Source: Microcoleus sp. FACHB-672 (GTDB lineage: Bacteria; Cyanobacteriota; Cyanobacteriia; Cyanobacteriales; Oscillatoriaceae). Taken from it: a stretch of 64,000 nt of DNA. The notes beneath the pieces are model-generated. The model saw only the letters and a program-made list of their open reading frames with translations, ran no database searches and was not told the origin of the DNA. A program made the translations under genes and the position numbers. Positions 16,784-26,446 of this stretch are shown here, piece by piece. The stretch spans positions 62,001 to 126,000 of the forward strand of contig NZ_JACJOU010000009.1 of assembly GCF_014695725.1 (NCBI RefSeq). Reading direction: 5' to 3'. Each line of letters opens with the position of its first letter. The first letter of the stretch is position 1.

Positions 16784-16891
16784 GTATTACATGGCTGATC
16801 TAGGTTGTCAACCAAGTATTACATGGATCTCATAAAGAAAAAAACACTCCGTGTATTACGTGGGGAAAACATTTTACTGGCCGTGTAATAC
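16784..16891. promoter_or_regulatory. Iteron-like GTATTAC(A/G)TGG repeats
   Basis: Copies lie at 16784, 16816 and 16853 (direct) and 16881-16891 (inverted), all just upstream of the 153-aa RHH gene. Two more copies are inside that gene (16524-16534; 16553-16567, which is near-palindromic). Regular words upstream of and within an RHH gene mirror the arrangement at 7933-8276 with a different word. Confidence 0.6.
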
Positions 16892-16956
16892 TTGGCTTAT
16901 TCTCAAGAAGCTTTGCAAGGTCGCTAGAAAATTCTCAATAAAGATTTCATAGCAAC

Positions 16957-17100
16957 TCACCGGCATCGTCTACAGCTTGTTGGCTGACTCCGATATAACA
17001 AGGAAAGACTAGCGAATGATGCGTGACCAGACCGTTGCTGGATGTGGCTGAGGGGTGTACCCGAATCGTGCATCATTGAGTATCTAATGGGAAGACCATG
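16957..17100 (-). pseudogene. Remnant of a tyrosine recombinase C-terminus
   Basis: The minus-strand frame reads LPIRYSMMHDSGTPLSHIQQ, then RSGHASFASLSLLYRSQ. This resembles the last catalytic boxes of integrases: an R in the position of HxxR, then a GH box and a Y. The H of HxxR is not kept and no upstream part is present. It lies at the right border of the plasmid-like core, 30 bp from the direct repeat. The assignment is by eye from a short match. Confidence 0.4.
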
Positions 17101-17261
17101 CAAATATAGGGATTTCAATAATTGTGGTGATGGAAATTGGTAATTCCGATTCAGTCTAATACTATTGTATTTTACCAAGCGCCCTCATCCTTATGGGTGA
17201 ACTTATCGAAGGATTATGAACCCCCCAAAGGGATTAGCTTCTTGGGCGATGGTGATCAGGG

Positions 17262-17801
17262 ATGTTGCTTTCTAATCTAGGAAGTGTAGAGATTCAACTC
17301 ACTCAAACAACTGTGCAACTCGCTGATAAGCAACTTTCTTCTGCCCAAACCACAGCTCAACTCAACAAGCCTTTACTTGTAGTTGGATCAAAAGGCCAAG
17401 CCGTTAAAGAACTGCAAAAGCTCCTCATCCACTGGGGTTACTACCTGACGATTGACGGGATCTTTGGGCAGACAACCTTAGAAATCGTTAAAGCATTTCA
17501 GCGCCGCGTCTTTCTCAAACCCGATGGCATTGTGGGGAATTTAACCTGGCAAGCACTTTACATCGGCTCTCCCAATATGCCGATTTTACAACGGGGAAGC
17601 AAAGGTCAAGCAGTCATTACACTTCAGGAAACCCTTCAAATCACTGGCCACTATACAGAGCGGATTGACGGTGATTTTGGCTCAATAACTGATGCTGCTG
17701 TTCGCAGTTTCCAGAAAGATGCCGGTTTAGTCGCTGATGGCATCGTTGGTTCTCGGACGTGGTATGCCATGAGCAAAATTTTTGCCGCAATGGGGTGCTA
17801 A
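17262..17801 (+). CDS. Peptidoglycan-binding-domain protein, two PGBD units
   Basis: A 179-residue paralogue of the protein at 3033 with two PG_binding_1-like units instead of three. The N-terminal 20 residues are nearly the same, and from residue about 57 to the end the two are identical. It starts with ATG (GTG in the paralogue). There is no signal peptide and no catalytic domain. It is 115 bp upstream of RTX gene C with the same spacing as in the left cassette. Confidence 0.8.
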   Translation: MLLSNLGSVEIQLTQTTVQLADKQLSSAQTTAQLNKPLLVVGSKGQAVKELQKLLIHWGYYLTIDGIFGQTTLEIVKAFQRRVFLKPDGIVGNLTWQALYIGSPNMPILQRGSKGQAVITLQETLQITGHYTERIDGDFGSITDAAVRSFQKDAGLVADGIVGSRTWYAMSKIFAAMGC

Positions 17802-17916
17802 TTAAGGCTCGCTAAAAATCAGCAGTCAGTCCTAGCCCATAGTTTCAACTGAAACAAAGAGCGATGGAGTGGCTCCTTCTCAGTTAACTTAACAACACTA
17901 ATCAGGGGTAATCAAC

Positions 17917-19413
17917 ATGGCTACAATTATTGGAACATCTGGAAATGATAATCTGCCTAGACTTACTGATCCAAGCACAGTCGGTAATGACAGCATCTAT
18001 GGATTAGCTGGCAATGACACCATCAATGGAGGTGTTGGTGTTGACACAATGGTAGGCGGCATTGGTAATGACTTTTATTATGCAGACAGCACTAGTGATG
18101 TAGTTATTGAAGGTGTTGGTGCTGGCACAGATCGTATCTATGCCAACACAAACTACACCTTGGGCACAAATGTAGAAAACCTGTACCTTCAGGGCAGTGC
18201 TTATTACGGTTACGGCAACGCACTCAACAACTTGATTGTGGGTAATGCCCAGAATAACTACCTCTGGGGCGCTGCCGGCGTCGATACAATGGCAGGCGGC
18301 TTAGGTAGTGACAGATACGATGTTAACGATGCCAGTGATGTCATTATCGAAGGTGTTGATGCTGGCACAGATATTGTTTACTCTTATAGTACCAGCTACA
18401 CCTTAGGCGCGAATGTCGAAAACCTTCAGCTTCAAGGCGGTGCTAATGACGGCATTGGCAACGAACTCAACAACTCTATTGTGGGTAATGCCGCCAATAA
18501 CATAATCTCAGGTCTTGATGGCAGCGATACAATGGCAGGCGGCTTAGGTAACGATACTTACCATGCAGAAAGCCCTGGCGATGTGGTTATTGAAGGCGTT
18601 AATGCTGGTACAGACCTTGTCTATGCTTATACCAACTACACCTTAAGTGCCAACGTCGAAAACCTATTTCTTAATAGCGGTGCTAATGACGGCTACGGCA
18701 ATGCACTCAATAACTATATTATGGGTAATGCCGGCAGTAACATAATCTCTGGCGGTGCTGGTGTTGACACAATGGTAGGCGGCATAGGTAACGACATTTA
18801 CTATATAGACAGCACCAGTGATGTGATTATTGAAGGCGTTAGTGCCGGCACAGATAGCGTTTATGCCTCTGCCAGCTACAGTTTAGGTGCCAACGTGGAA
18901 AACCTCTACCTCCAAGGCAGCGCTTATTACGGCTATGGCAACGCCCTCAACAACTCTATAGCTGGTAATATTGGTAATAACCACCTCTGGGGTGGCGCAG
19001 GAAATGACACTATTACTGGAGGTGTCGGCAACGACACGATTAGAGGCAGCGTCGGCAGTGATCTATTGACTGGAGGTACCGGTGCAGACTACTTTACCTT
19101 CTACTCTGCCACTGAGGGTAGTGATACCATTACTGACTTTAGTTGGGCACAACTAGATAAAATTGCACTTTCAGACAGCGGCTTTGGTGGCAGCTTAACC
19201 ACCACAACAGGAGCCACGCCTGGATCTCTGCTTTCCTCTCAGTTTGTCACCGGAGCTGGGGCAACTAATTCCAATCATCGCGTGATTTACAACTCATCAA
19301 CCGGCGCACTCTTCTTTGACCAAGATGGTACAGGAGCAGCCGCGCAGGTACAAATTGCCAGTCTCTCGACAGGCTTAGCTCTAATTAGCAGTGACTTCCA
19401 GGTTATTGCATAG
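17917..19413 (+). CDS. RTX / hemolysin-type calcium-binding repeat protein C
   Basis: A 498-residue protein with the same architecture as RTX proteins A and B: an identical start to A for about 110 residues, then 90-residue units with NVENL.L and D..YDVND/DIYYIDSTSD blocks. Terminal nonapeptides follow (GGAGNDTITGGVGNDTIRG) and a C-terminal block STGALFFDQDGTGAAAQ ending SSDFQVIA. Middle units differ from A, and the end is closer to B (TTTTGATPGSLLSSQFV), so the gene is a mosaic. Likely exported by a type I system encoded elsewhere. Confidence 0.85.
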   Translation: MATIIGTSGNDNLPRLTDPSTVGNDSIYGLAGNDTINGGVGVDTMVGGIGNDFYYADSTSDVVIEGVGAGTDRIYANTNYTLGTNVENLYLQGSAYYGYGNALNNLIVGNAQNNYLWGAAGVDTMAGGLGSDRYDVNDASDVIIEGVDAGTDIVYSYSTSYTLGANVENLQLQGGANDGIGNELNNSIVGNAANNIISGLDGSDTMAGGLGNDTYHAESPGDVVIEGVNAGTDLVYAYTNYTLSANVENLFLNSGANDGYGNALNNYIMGNAGSNIISGGAGVDTMVGGIGNDIYYIDSTSDVIIEGVSAGTDSVYASASYSLGANVENLYLQGSAYYGYGNALNNSIAGNIGNNHLWGGAGNDTITGGVGNDTIRGSVGSDLLTGGTGADYFTFYSATEGSDTITDFSWAQLDKIALSDSGFGGSLTTTTGATPGSLLSSQFVTGAGATNSNHRVIYNSSTGALFFDQDGTGAAAQVQIASLSTGLALISSDFQVIA

Positions 19414-19558
19414 AATCGTTAACCTGTTGCTCAAAAAGCAAAGCTATTAAGCTTCCTATCCAGCATTCAAAAGCAATTTTTTAGTCATACCATAGCTTTT
19501 GAGTGCATAGCTTTGAAGGGCAAAAAGCGATTTTCAAAACTATCATTACAGCAATTTT

Positions 19559-19585
19559 GGGGTGCTGGTGAACACCCCATTTTTA
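19559..19585 (+). terminator. Intrinsic terminator after RTX gene C
   Basis: GGGGTG (19559-19564) pairs with CACCCC (19573-19578), followed by ATTTTTAA. It lies 145 bp behind the RTX stop; no other plus-strand gene ends nearer. Confidence 0.6.
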
Positions 19586-20144
19586 ATGCCTTCACGCGGA
19601 TGGCAGGCCGCTCCTTCTTAGCCGCTCGATTATAGCCCTACGTGTTAAGGTTAGGACAGTAATAGAATAGAAAAGAAAGTTCCGAGCCACCCAAAATAGT
19701 ATGTCAGCTCCCTATAGTTACGAGTTGCGAACCAAAGCCATTGAGGCATTTAAGAGAGGACAAAGAAAAAGCTAAATATGTCGAAGGCTACAAATAGGGC
19801 GCAATAGCTTAGACTTGTAGCTAAAAAAAGAAAAAGAAACCGGAGACTATCAAGCCAACACGAGGAGATAGAAAGGCAGACCTCCCAAAATCAAAGACGA
19901 GTCAAAGTTTCAAGAGTTTATCAAAGAACATAAAGAGCCAACTCAAGGGAGAATGGCCGAATTATGGGGAGAGAATTTAACTCAACAAGCGGGTGAGCTA
20001 TGCGTGTAAAAAGCTAGGCATTACTCGAAAAAAAACTACGGGTATCAAGAAAGAGATGAAGAACTCCGAGCAGAGTTCATAAAAAAGTTGAGGCTTGGCT
20101 AGCGCAAAGTCTAATGGCTCACTTAGAACTGGGAGATATCGTTA

Positions 20145-21289
20145 TACCAATTCTTCAAACATTTACTACAGATAGTGCTGCCAATATATAGCCTCGTCCC
20201 ACAATTGAGGCAATCACTTCTGAATTCATCTTTTCCAATTGTTGACTAATTAACAGCCGTAACTCTTCTAAGTTATTTGGTAAGTCTCATCTCAACCCCT
20301 TTTTTAGATACTGCCACACCTGTTCTATGGGATTTGATTCCGGACAATGGGCCGGTTGAAACATTAAAATAATATTGTTGGGTATTTTCAGCTTTTTTGC
20401 TTTATGAAACCTGCCATTGTCTAACTGTATGATCAAAATACTATCAGGGAATTTCTCTGCCACTAACTACAAGAATATCTCAAAGCATTGACTATTTAAA
20501 TGGCTGAATTCGTAAAAGAAATGCTCTCCGGTCTTTGGCTCTACGACTCCATATATATAAGTTGCTTGAAACTTCCATTGGACTTGACCAATTGGTTTGA
20601 CCCCACGAGCCGTAATTTTTCGGCCACTCATCGTCTTTAATCCTATTTGCGTTTCGTCTGAGCAAAAAAATCTAACCTTGTCGCCTAAACCCATTACTGT
20701 TATGGCTATCTGGCTCAGCATCGCTAGGTTCTCTACAAAGTTTTTTTAAAACTCTCTAATCTTTATTCTGAGTGTTCTTTGCTTTTCGGTCTCGCTATTT
20801 TAGGAGAAGCTTTTAATTTATAAAACACCAACTGGTGCACTGTTTTATAGTTAGCTACTACACCTAAATCTTCTGACAACCATTGACAGATTTCTCCATA
20901 ACTATTAAATCCTTGATTTGAATGCAGTTTTTTTCTAAGGCTTTTTCTGCCCAAAGGGGTATTTTTCTGGGTCGGCCCCCTCCAACTTTTTTCTCCAAGA
21001 ATTTTTCTAGCCCTCCTTGACGGTATTTGGCTAACCAATCTTGGACAGTCACTCTATTTCTCCCTAGAACTTGGGCAGCTTCTGTTACTGTTCTAGCTTT
21101 TTTTGTCTTGAGTAAGTACAACAGTTGTAGTCGTTCTTTCCCGGATCCGGTTTTTTCTTGGCTCAGCCGTTTCTTAAGTTCGGTTTCACTTTCGGTGATT
21201 TCTATCTGACAGACTCCGGCCATTTTTTTCTCTAACTCTACTCAGGTAGTAGTTTACATGATTTGTAGCACTGGTTTCAAGAATTGGTA
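20145..21289 (-). mobile_element. IS630-family element inserted in an older IS
   Basis: About 1.14 kb with matching ends: TACCAATTCTTCAAAC at 20145 and its near-complement GTTTCAAGAATTGGTA ending at 21289 (one mismatch). TA is present on both sides, as expected for IS630/Tc1-type insertion. It carries one decayed transposase gene on the minus strand. The exact element border is uncertain by 2 bp because of the TA repeats. Confidence 0.8.
20155..21223 (-). pseudogene. IS630-family transposase, frameshifted and with internal stops
   Basis: The N-terminal part (21223-20864) has an HTH: EAAQVLGRNRVTVQDWLAKY. It continues in another frame (GEICQWLSEDLGVVANYKTV) and a third (VRFFCSDETQIGL, with the first catalytic D). 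After an in-frame TAG follow IIQLDNGRFHKAKKL (second D) and PESNPIEQVWQYLKKGLR (acidic end of the triad), then a TGA and LPNNLEELRLLISQQ. At least two frameshifts and two stops make it inactive. Confidence 0.85.
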
Positions 21290-21586
21290 TTATTTTTGAT
21301 AATGCCTCTTTTCATAAGGGGGAAATATCAGAGAAATTATCGAAAGTGCCGGATGCGAGGTCTGGTAAATACCCGCCTTACTCACAAGATTTAAATAAAA
21401 TAGAAAATTGGTAGGCTGTTTTAAAAACTTGGATGAAACAGAGGCTGAAGGAATTTGAAACCATCAGGGAATATGTATATACAGCCCTCAAACAATGTTA
21501 TAATGTTTTTGCCTAATGTTCTATGTATTTAATAATGTCTGAAAACACTTCAGTAATTTTTGAGAGTCGGCACCTTTAGACACAGG

Positions 21587-22204
21587 TTATTGCCTTGCAC
21601 TAAATACCTGTTGTGCTGTCAAGCTCAATTGCGGAAATATTGATGATTGAATTCGGTCATTTTTCCGAAACTGCTTGAGCTGGTATTCGCCTTTGAGTAA
21701 CTGGTAAATACTAAGCGTAGGTTGTTTTGGGTTGCCAATGTAGCGCCTACCGCCTAATCCTAAATAGTCTACAATCCAATACTCAGAAATCCCCATTGCC
21801 TCGTAGTCTTCTAGTTTCAGCGCATAATCATCGCTCCAGTTCGTTGAAACAAGTTCTACAACCAAAGGGATGGAACTCCCAACTGTGATAATGGATTCCT
21901 TTCCCCATCGGGGTTCGTTGTTCTCAACTCCCTGCTTATCTAAGACAATGACATCGGGTTCATAGCTTGATTCTTGTGCCGACTTGACAACGCATTCCTT
22001 GGGAATGAAATAAGGCAGTTGAGATCGCCGAATCTCTAGAAAAAACTCGCCCGCTATAAATCCGGCGATTTCCGAGTGCTTACCCGTTGGTTTTGGCACT
22101 TCAACAATAACCCCGTCGTGCAGTTCGTAATGCTGTTCTGAATTCTCTGGATACCAGGCAATAAATTCATCAAATGTTACTTGTTTTAGTAGGGCTTGAG
22201 CCAT
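21587..22204 (-). CDS. Uma2 family protein (DUF820, PD-(D/E)XK nuclease fold)
   Basis: A 205-residue protein with the features of Uma2/DUF820, common in cyanobacteria: ELHDGVIVEVP near residue 29, KECVVKSAQESSYEPDVIVL, PLVVELVSTNWSDDYALKLEDYEAMGISEYWIVD. The D..V and E.xS/T pattern matches the PD-(D/E)XK core. ATG 22204 is preferred over the longer frame from 22282 because GGAGT lies just before it. It follows glgP on the same strand after a 97-bp gap. The biological role of the family is unknown. Confidence 0.85.
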   Translation of the reverse strand: MAQALLKQVTFDEFIAWYPENSEQHYELHDGVIVEVPKPTGKHSEIAGFIAGEFFLEIRRSQLPYFIPKECVVKSAQESSYEPDVIVLDKQGVENNEPRWGKESIITVGSSIPLVVELVSTNWSDDYALKLEDYEAMGISEYWIVDYLGLGGRRYIGNPKQPTLSIYQLLKGEYQLKQFRKNDRIQSSIFPQLSLTAQQVFSARQ

Positions 22205-22300
22205 AGAAATTACTCCACCTCTATTTAAAACATGGCTTTCTGTGAAAGGTGAGAAGAGAGCGTATTTCAGCTTTCTTTTCACCTTTCTTACTTCACTTTC

Positions 22301-24898
22301 TTATGCCCACAGCACCACTCTGGGTTCATAAGGACTGCTGAGATGTGGGTGGTGAGGCAGCACCCGTAGGGAAACCCCTTGAAGACCGGAGGAGGTGTAG
22401 GTGATATTGCCGGTGTAAACGCTCAGGCTACTGTTATCTTTGCCTTGGAAATTCATCACCACCGGCATCCCATTAACAATCTCACCGTTAGCATCCACCG
22501 ACCCTTGATAGAGTTCCACCTGCAAATCATCCGGTGTTAATCCTGCTAAGTTCAGGCGAACTTTAACGGGAATTGTTTGATTAACCTGTAGATCGGCTGG
22601 TTCAGCGATATCAATATCTTCAATTTTGATATCAGACCAATGTTTAAACAGGTTCGTCTTCCAACCGGCTAAGGTTTTAGCGGCTGCATGGTTGTCTGCA
22701 GTCATATCGCGGTAGCGGTCGCTCGCTGGGAAGTAAGCCCGCATCGCGTATTCGCCCACCATCCGGGCGGTATTAAAGTGGGGGCAGTTGAGGCGGATGG
22801 AGTCCTTCATCTTCGCTACCCAGCGACGGGGAAGCCCTTCCTCATCCCGGTCATAAAACAATGGCACCACTTCTTGCTCTAGCAGATCATATAGAGCGTT
22901 GGCTTCCACCGTGTCCTGATACTCCGGATCGTCATAGACTTCACCGTGACCGATCGGCCAGCCGGTGCGGACATAATCGGCCTCATCCCACCAACCGTCA
23001 AGGATGCTGAGATTGAGCAGTCCATTCATGGATGCCTTCATGCCGCTGGTGCCAGATGCCTCCCGTGGGCGTCGGGGGGTGTTTAACCAGACATCACAGC
23101 CAGAAACCATCATCCGCGCCACATTAATGTCGTAGTTGGGAATAAAGACGATATGCCGGCCCATTCCCTGTTCGCGAATCGAGTGGATAATCTCTCGGAT
23201 GACTTCCTTACCGGGTGTGTCTTTGGGGTGCGCTTTGCCGGCAATCACAAACTGCACCATGCGTTTTTTCTGGCCGACGAGCATTCCGCCCTTAAAGCGC
23301 TCGGCATGGAGATCCAGCAAAATTCGCTTAATTCGGTCGATATCGCGTAAAAACAGGGTGCCGCGCTTATAGGTGGCAAACCGGCGGGCGAATCCAATCG
23401 TTAAAACGCCCGGATCGAGGACTTCTTGCGCCTCTGCAACTTCCACCGGCGACGCCCCGCGCTCCCGTAAGTATTTTTGCAGTCGCTCGCGCACAAACAC
23501 CACCAACTCAGACCGGCAGCGTTCGTGATTTCGCCATAACTCATCATCGGGAATGGTATCCACGCGATCCCACAGGGAATTGTCTGCGGGTGTTGCCGGC
23601 CAAGATGGGCCTAAGTATCGGTCGTAAAGCTCCTGCGTGAACTTAGCCACACAGCTACGGGCGTGAACTCCATTTGTAATCGAAGTAACCGGCACTTCAT
23701 TCACGGGCAAACCTGTCCACAAATCCTGGAACAGCACCCGCGACACTTCTCCGTGCAGCTTGGCAACCCCATTGACAAAACTCGCCATTTTAATCGCCAG
23801 CGTTGCCATATTGAACGGTGCTTGCTTGTCACCCGGATTTTCGCGCCCCAGCCCCAGAAATTCCTCTGTCGGCAGGCCAAAGGTGTTGGCGTAGTGGCCG
23901 ACAAAGTGCATGATTTTGTCTGGAGGGAATAAGTCGAACCCTGCCGGTACCGGCGTGTGGGTGGTAAACACATTACTGGCGGTCACCACCTGTTGGGCTT
24001 CGCGATAACTCAGACCCTGTTGCATATACTCCTTGATGCGTTCCAGGGCTAAAAAGGCCGCGTGGCCCTCATTCATGTGGTAAGCCGTGGGTTGCAGTCC
24101 CAACGCCTTCAGCATCCGCACCCCACCAATCCCCAGCATGATTTCTTGGTGCATCCGCATATCGATGTCACCGCCATAAAGTTGGTCGGTGATGTCGTGG
24201 TCGTAGCGGTTGTTGGGTTCAATATTGGTGTCGAGCATATACAGCGGCACCGTGCCCACCTGCACCCGCCAGACGCGAGCGAAAACCTGCCGGCCTGGGT
24301 AGTCTACGGCGATCCGCAGTTCGTCCCCGTTGGCGTCTCGTTCCAAATGCAAGGGCATATTATAGAAGTCGTTAATCGGGTAACGCTCCTGCTGCCAGCC
24401 ATCGGGGTTAAGATATTGACTGAAATAGCCTTCTTGATAAAGCAAGCCCACACCGACCAGGGGTAAGCCCAAGTCGCTAGCGCTCTTGAGGTGGTCGCCG
24501 GCGAGTATGCCCAAACCACCGGAGTAGATGGGCAGGCATTCAGCGAGGCCAAATTCAGCCGAGAAGTAGGCGTAGCACTCCTTCTGCTCTGTATGACCCC
24601 GATGTTTGCGATACCAGTTCCGCTCGGTCAGGTACTCGTCTAGCTGGCGGGCTGCCCGTTCCATGTGAGCCAGAAAGCCTTCATCTTCCGCTACTTCCTG
24701 TAGGCGATCTTGAGAAATGGTGCCTAGCATTAAAACCGGGTTATGCCGGCTCGATTCCCACAGATCGCGGTCTAGGCGTCGGAATAAGTCTTTGGTTTCA
24801 ACATTCCAATCCCAGTGCAGATTGTAAGCAAGCTTGCGGAGGGGTTCAAGTTGCTCTGGTAGAGACGAGGAAACGTTAAAGGTACGAATTGGCTGCAT
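22301..24898 (-). CDS. glgP: Alpha-glucan (glycogen/maltodextrin) phosphorylase
   Basis: An 865-residue GT35 phosphorylase that releases glucose-1-phosphate from glycogen in the cytosol. It shows AYFSAEFGLAECLPIYSGGLGILAGDHLKSASDLG (residues about 115-150; short-form, AglP/DUF3417-type), TTHTPVPAGFD, and the PLP-lysine loop EASGTSGMKASMNG. An N-terminal DUF3417-like part (LRKLAYNLHWDWN) is present. ATG 24898 has AAGGA 7 nt upstream; the 27 extra codons of the longer frame lie in repeat DNA. The C-terminal 110 residues (VKVRLNLAGLTPDDLQVELY) form the extra beta domain seen in this subfamily. Confidence 0.95.
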   Translation of the reverse strand: MQPIRTFNVSSSLPEQLEPLRKLAYNLHWDWNVETKDLFRRLDRDLWESSRHNPVLMLGTISQDRLQEVAEDEGFLAHMERAARQLDEYLTERNWYRKHRGHTEQKECYAYFSAEFGLAECLPIYSGGLGILAGDHLKSASDLGLPLVGVGLLYQEGYFSQYLNPDGWQQERYPINDFYNMPLHLERDANGDELRIAVDYPGRQVFARVWRVQVGTVPLYMLDTNIEPNNRYDHDITDQLYGGDIDMRMHQEIMLGIGGVRMLKALGLQPTAYHMNEGHAAFLALERIKEYMQQGLSYREAQQVVTASNVFTTHTPVPAGFDLFPPDKIMHFVGHYANTFGLPTEEFLGLGRENPGDKQAPFNMATLAIKMASFVNGVAKLHGEVSRVLFQDLWTGLPVNEVPVTSITNGVHARSCVAKFTQELYDRYLGPSWPATPADNSLWDRVDTIPDDELWRNHERCRSELVVFVRERLQKYLRERGASPVEVAEAQEVLDPGVLTIGFARRFATYKRGTLFLRDIDRIKRILLDLHAERFKGGMLVGQKKRMVQFVIAGKAHPKDTPGKEVIREIIHSIREQGMGRHIVFIPNYDINVARMMVSGCDVWLNTPRRPREASGTSGMKASMNGLLNLSILDGWWDEADYVRTGWPIGHGEVYDDPEYQDTVEANALYDLLEQEVVPLFYDRDEEGLPRRWVAKMKDSIRLNCPHFNTARMVGEYAMRAYFPASDRYRDMTADNHAAAKTLAGWKTNLFKHWSDIKIEDIDIAEPADLQVNQTIPVKVRLNLAGLTPDDLQVELYQGSVDANGEIVNGMPVVMNFQGKDNSSLSVYTGNITYTSSGLQGVSLRVLPHHPHLSSPYEPRVVLWA

Positions 24899-24971
24899 CG
24901 GCAGATCCTTGTAGGGACGCTTGGACTGGAGACTAGGAACTAGGGAAGAAACAGAAAGTAGGGTATAGAAT

Positions 24972-25004
24972 CTAGCCACTAGCCACTAGCCCCTAGTCTC
25001 TAGC
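24972..25004. repeat. Short tandem heptamer repeat (CTAGCCA/CTAGTCT type)
   Basis: Four to five near-copies of a 7-bp unit (CTAGCCA, CTAGCCA, CTAGCCC, CTAGTCT, CTAG) lie 75 bp upstream of glgP. Such STRRs are typical of filamentous cyanobacteria. A second block of the same kind is at 50255. Confidence 0.7.
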
Positions 25005-25246
25005 TCATTGTCTCTTCAGTTCTGTCAAAATCATGGCGCTCTTAATACAACTTTTCGCATTTGCCGGGAAATTGGCCATTTCCCGGGACGGGCCGCTTGC
25101 CTGTCGTTGGATACCGCTTGCCGGTGGGGTGCGGTTAAACAGCCATCTTTCCCTGGATTGAGGCATGATCGATACAGAAGCTCATTGAGCTACAACAGGG
25201 TGCCATAACGGGTTTGCAGGATGTGTAGCAGCAACAGAGGAGCGAA

Positions 25247-26446
25247 ATGCTAGAGCAGAATCGGCAGAAATTAGAGAGCGAGCAGCGCTTTCGAGCACTC
25301 ATTGAAAATGGAACGGATCTAATTTTAGTTTTAGATGCTAATGGGATTTGCCACTATGCCAGTCCCTCTTTAGGGCGGATTTTAGGCTACGGCCTGAATG
25401 AAATTATTGGGAAAAGCGTGTTTGAATTGGTGCACTCAGACGACGTGGCGAAGCTGGATCAGATATTTGATTATGCCTTAAAAACCCCGCGATCACACTT
25501 GCCCATTGCTGAGTACCGAGTGCAGCACAGCGATGGTTCCTGGTCTATTTTTGAGGCTGTGTTGACAAATTTGCTGGATCACCCGGCAGTGCGGGGAGTG
25601 GTGATGAACAGCCATGATGTCACTGAGCGCAAATACTCGGAAGCGGCATTGAAACAGGCTGCTACTGAGGCTGAAGCCGCGAACCGGGCAAAAAGTGCAT
25701 TTCTTGCAAATATGAGCCATGAACTCCGCACGCCGCTGAGTGTAATTATTGGCTACAGCGATATGCTGCTGGAGGAAGCTTTGGCAGTTGGCGATAAGGA
25801 CACGGTGCGCGATCTCAAGCAAATTCGCACAGCCGGCGCTCATCTGCTGACTTTAATCAACGATATTCTAGACATTTCTAAACTCGAAGCCGGCCAAATG
25901 CGGTTATATTTAGAACCTTTTAGTATTGCCAGTCTTATTAAGGAAATTGTTAGCACAACTCAACCGATTGTTGATGGCAACGGCAATACTTTAAAAGTAG
26001 ACTTACCCAGCAATTTAGACGTTATTTATGGGGACGCAACGAAATTAAGGCAGGCGTTACTTAACTTGTTAAATAATGCGGCTAAGTTCACTCAGCATGG
26101 CAAAATTATCCTAACCGTAAGTGAGAAAGAGGGGGAACCCGAGGCAGCCGATGGGAAGGAGAGCCGGTGGATCGTCTTCCAAGTTCAAGACACCGGCATT
26201 GGTATTGCCGCCGAACAGTTACCCCATCTATTTGAGGCGTTTACTCAAGCGGATGTTTCAATCTCTCGCATTCACAGCGGTACGGGTTTGGGTTTGGCGA
26301 TCAGCCGCCGGCTTTGCGAGATGATGGGCGGTAAAATTACTGTTGAAAGTGAAGTGGGAGTGGGTTCGACCTTTAGGATTTATCTTCCTGCCGGCATGAC
26401 AAATGCGAATACAAAAGTTGCTGCCGAGGAGGATGATACTGAATGA
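25247..26446 (+). CDS. PAS-domain sensor histidine kinase
   Basis: A 399-residue cytosolic kinase. One PAS domain (residues about 14-128: FRALIENGTDLILVLDANG, LGYGLNEIIGKSV, ending HDVTERK) is followed by HisKA with SAFLANMSHELRTPLSV (phospho-acceptor H158). The HATPase has N box LRQALLNLLNNAAKFT, G1 DTGIGIA and G2 GTGLGLAISRR. There is no membrane segment and no receiver. GAGG precedes ATG 25247. No response regulator is next to it. Confidence 0.92.
   Translation: MLEQNRQKLESEQRFRALIENGTDLILVLDANGICHYASPSLGRILGYGLNEIIGKSVFELVHSDDVAKLDQIFDYALKTPRSHLPIAEYRVQHSDGSWSIFEAVLTNLLDHPAVRGVVMNSHDVTERKYSEAALKQAATEAEAANRAKSAFLANMSHELRTPLSVIIGYSDMLLEEALAVGDKDTVRDLKQIRTAGAHLLTLINDILDISKLEAGQMRLYLEPFSIASLIKEIVSTTQPIVDGNGNTLKVDLPSNLDVIYGDATKLRQALLNLLNNAAKFTQHGKIILTVSEKEGEPEAADGKESRWIVFQVQDTGIGIAAEQLPHLFEAFTQADVSISRIHSGTGLGLAISRRLCEMMGGKITVESEVGVGSTFRIYLPAGMTNANTKVAAEEDDTE

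Larger units (their letters stand above)
17132..19413 (+). repeat. Right long direct repeat (PG-binding/RTX cassette)
   Basis: Copy of 2903-5361. It begins with a degraded piece of the DUF429 3' end (GGAAATTGG, then an in-frame stop), then the PG-binding gene and the RTX gene. It lacks the 198-bp tandem duplication of the left copy. The stretch 17429-18248 looks identical to 3398-4217. Confidence 0.9.
19701..21516 (+). pseudogene. Decayed IS630/ISY100-like transposase, interrupted by a second IS
   Basis: The 5' part (19701-20144) begins MSAPYSYELRTKAIEAFKRG and carries several stops and frameshifts. The 3' part (21290-21516) reads IIFDNASFHKG, then KYPPYSQDLNKIENW and ALKQCYNVFA, the DDE-domain end of IS630-type enzymes. 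Removing the inserted element at 20145-21289 joins GDIV to IIFDNASFHK in frame, so the two parts were one gene. It is the older of two nested elements. Confidence 0.8.

Noticed and set aside
7254-17131. Short att-type direct repeats flanking the plasmid-like core
   Set aside because: I compared both borders by eye and found no convincing short core repeat; only the long cassette repeats flank it.
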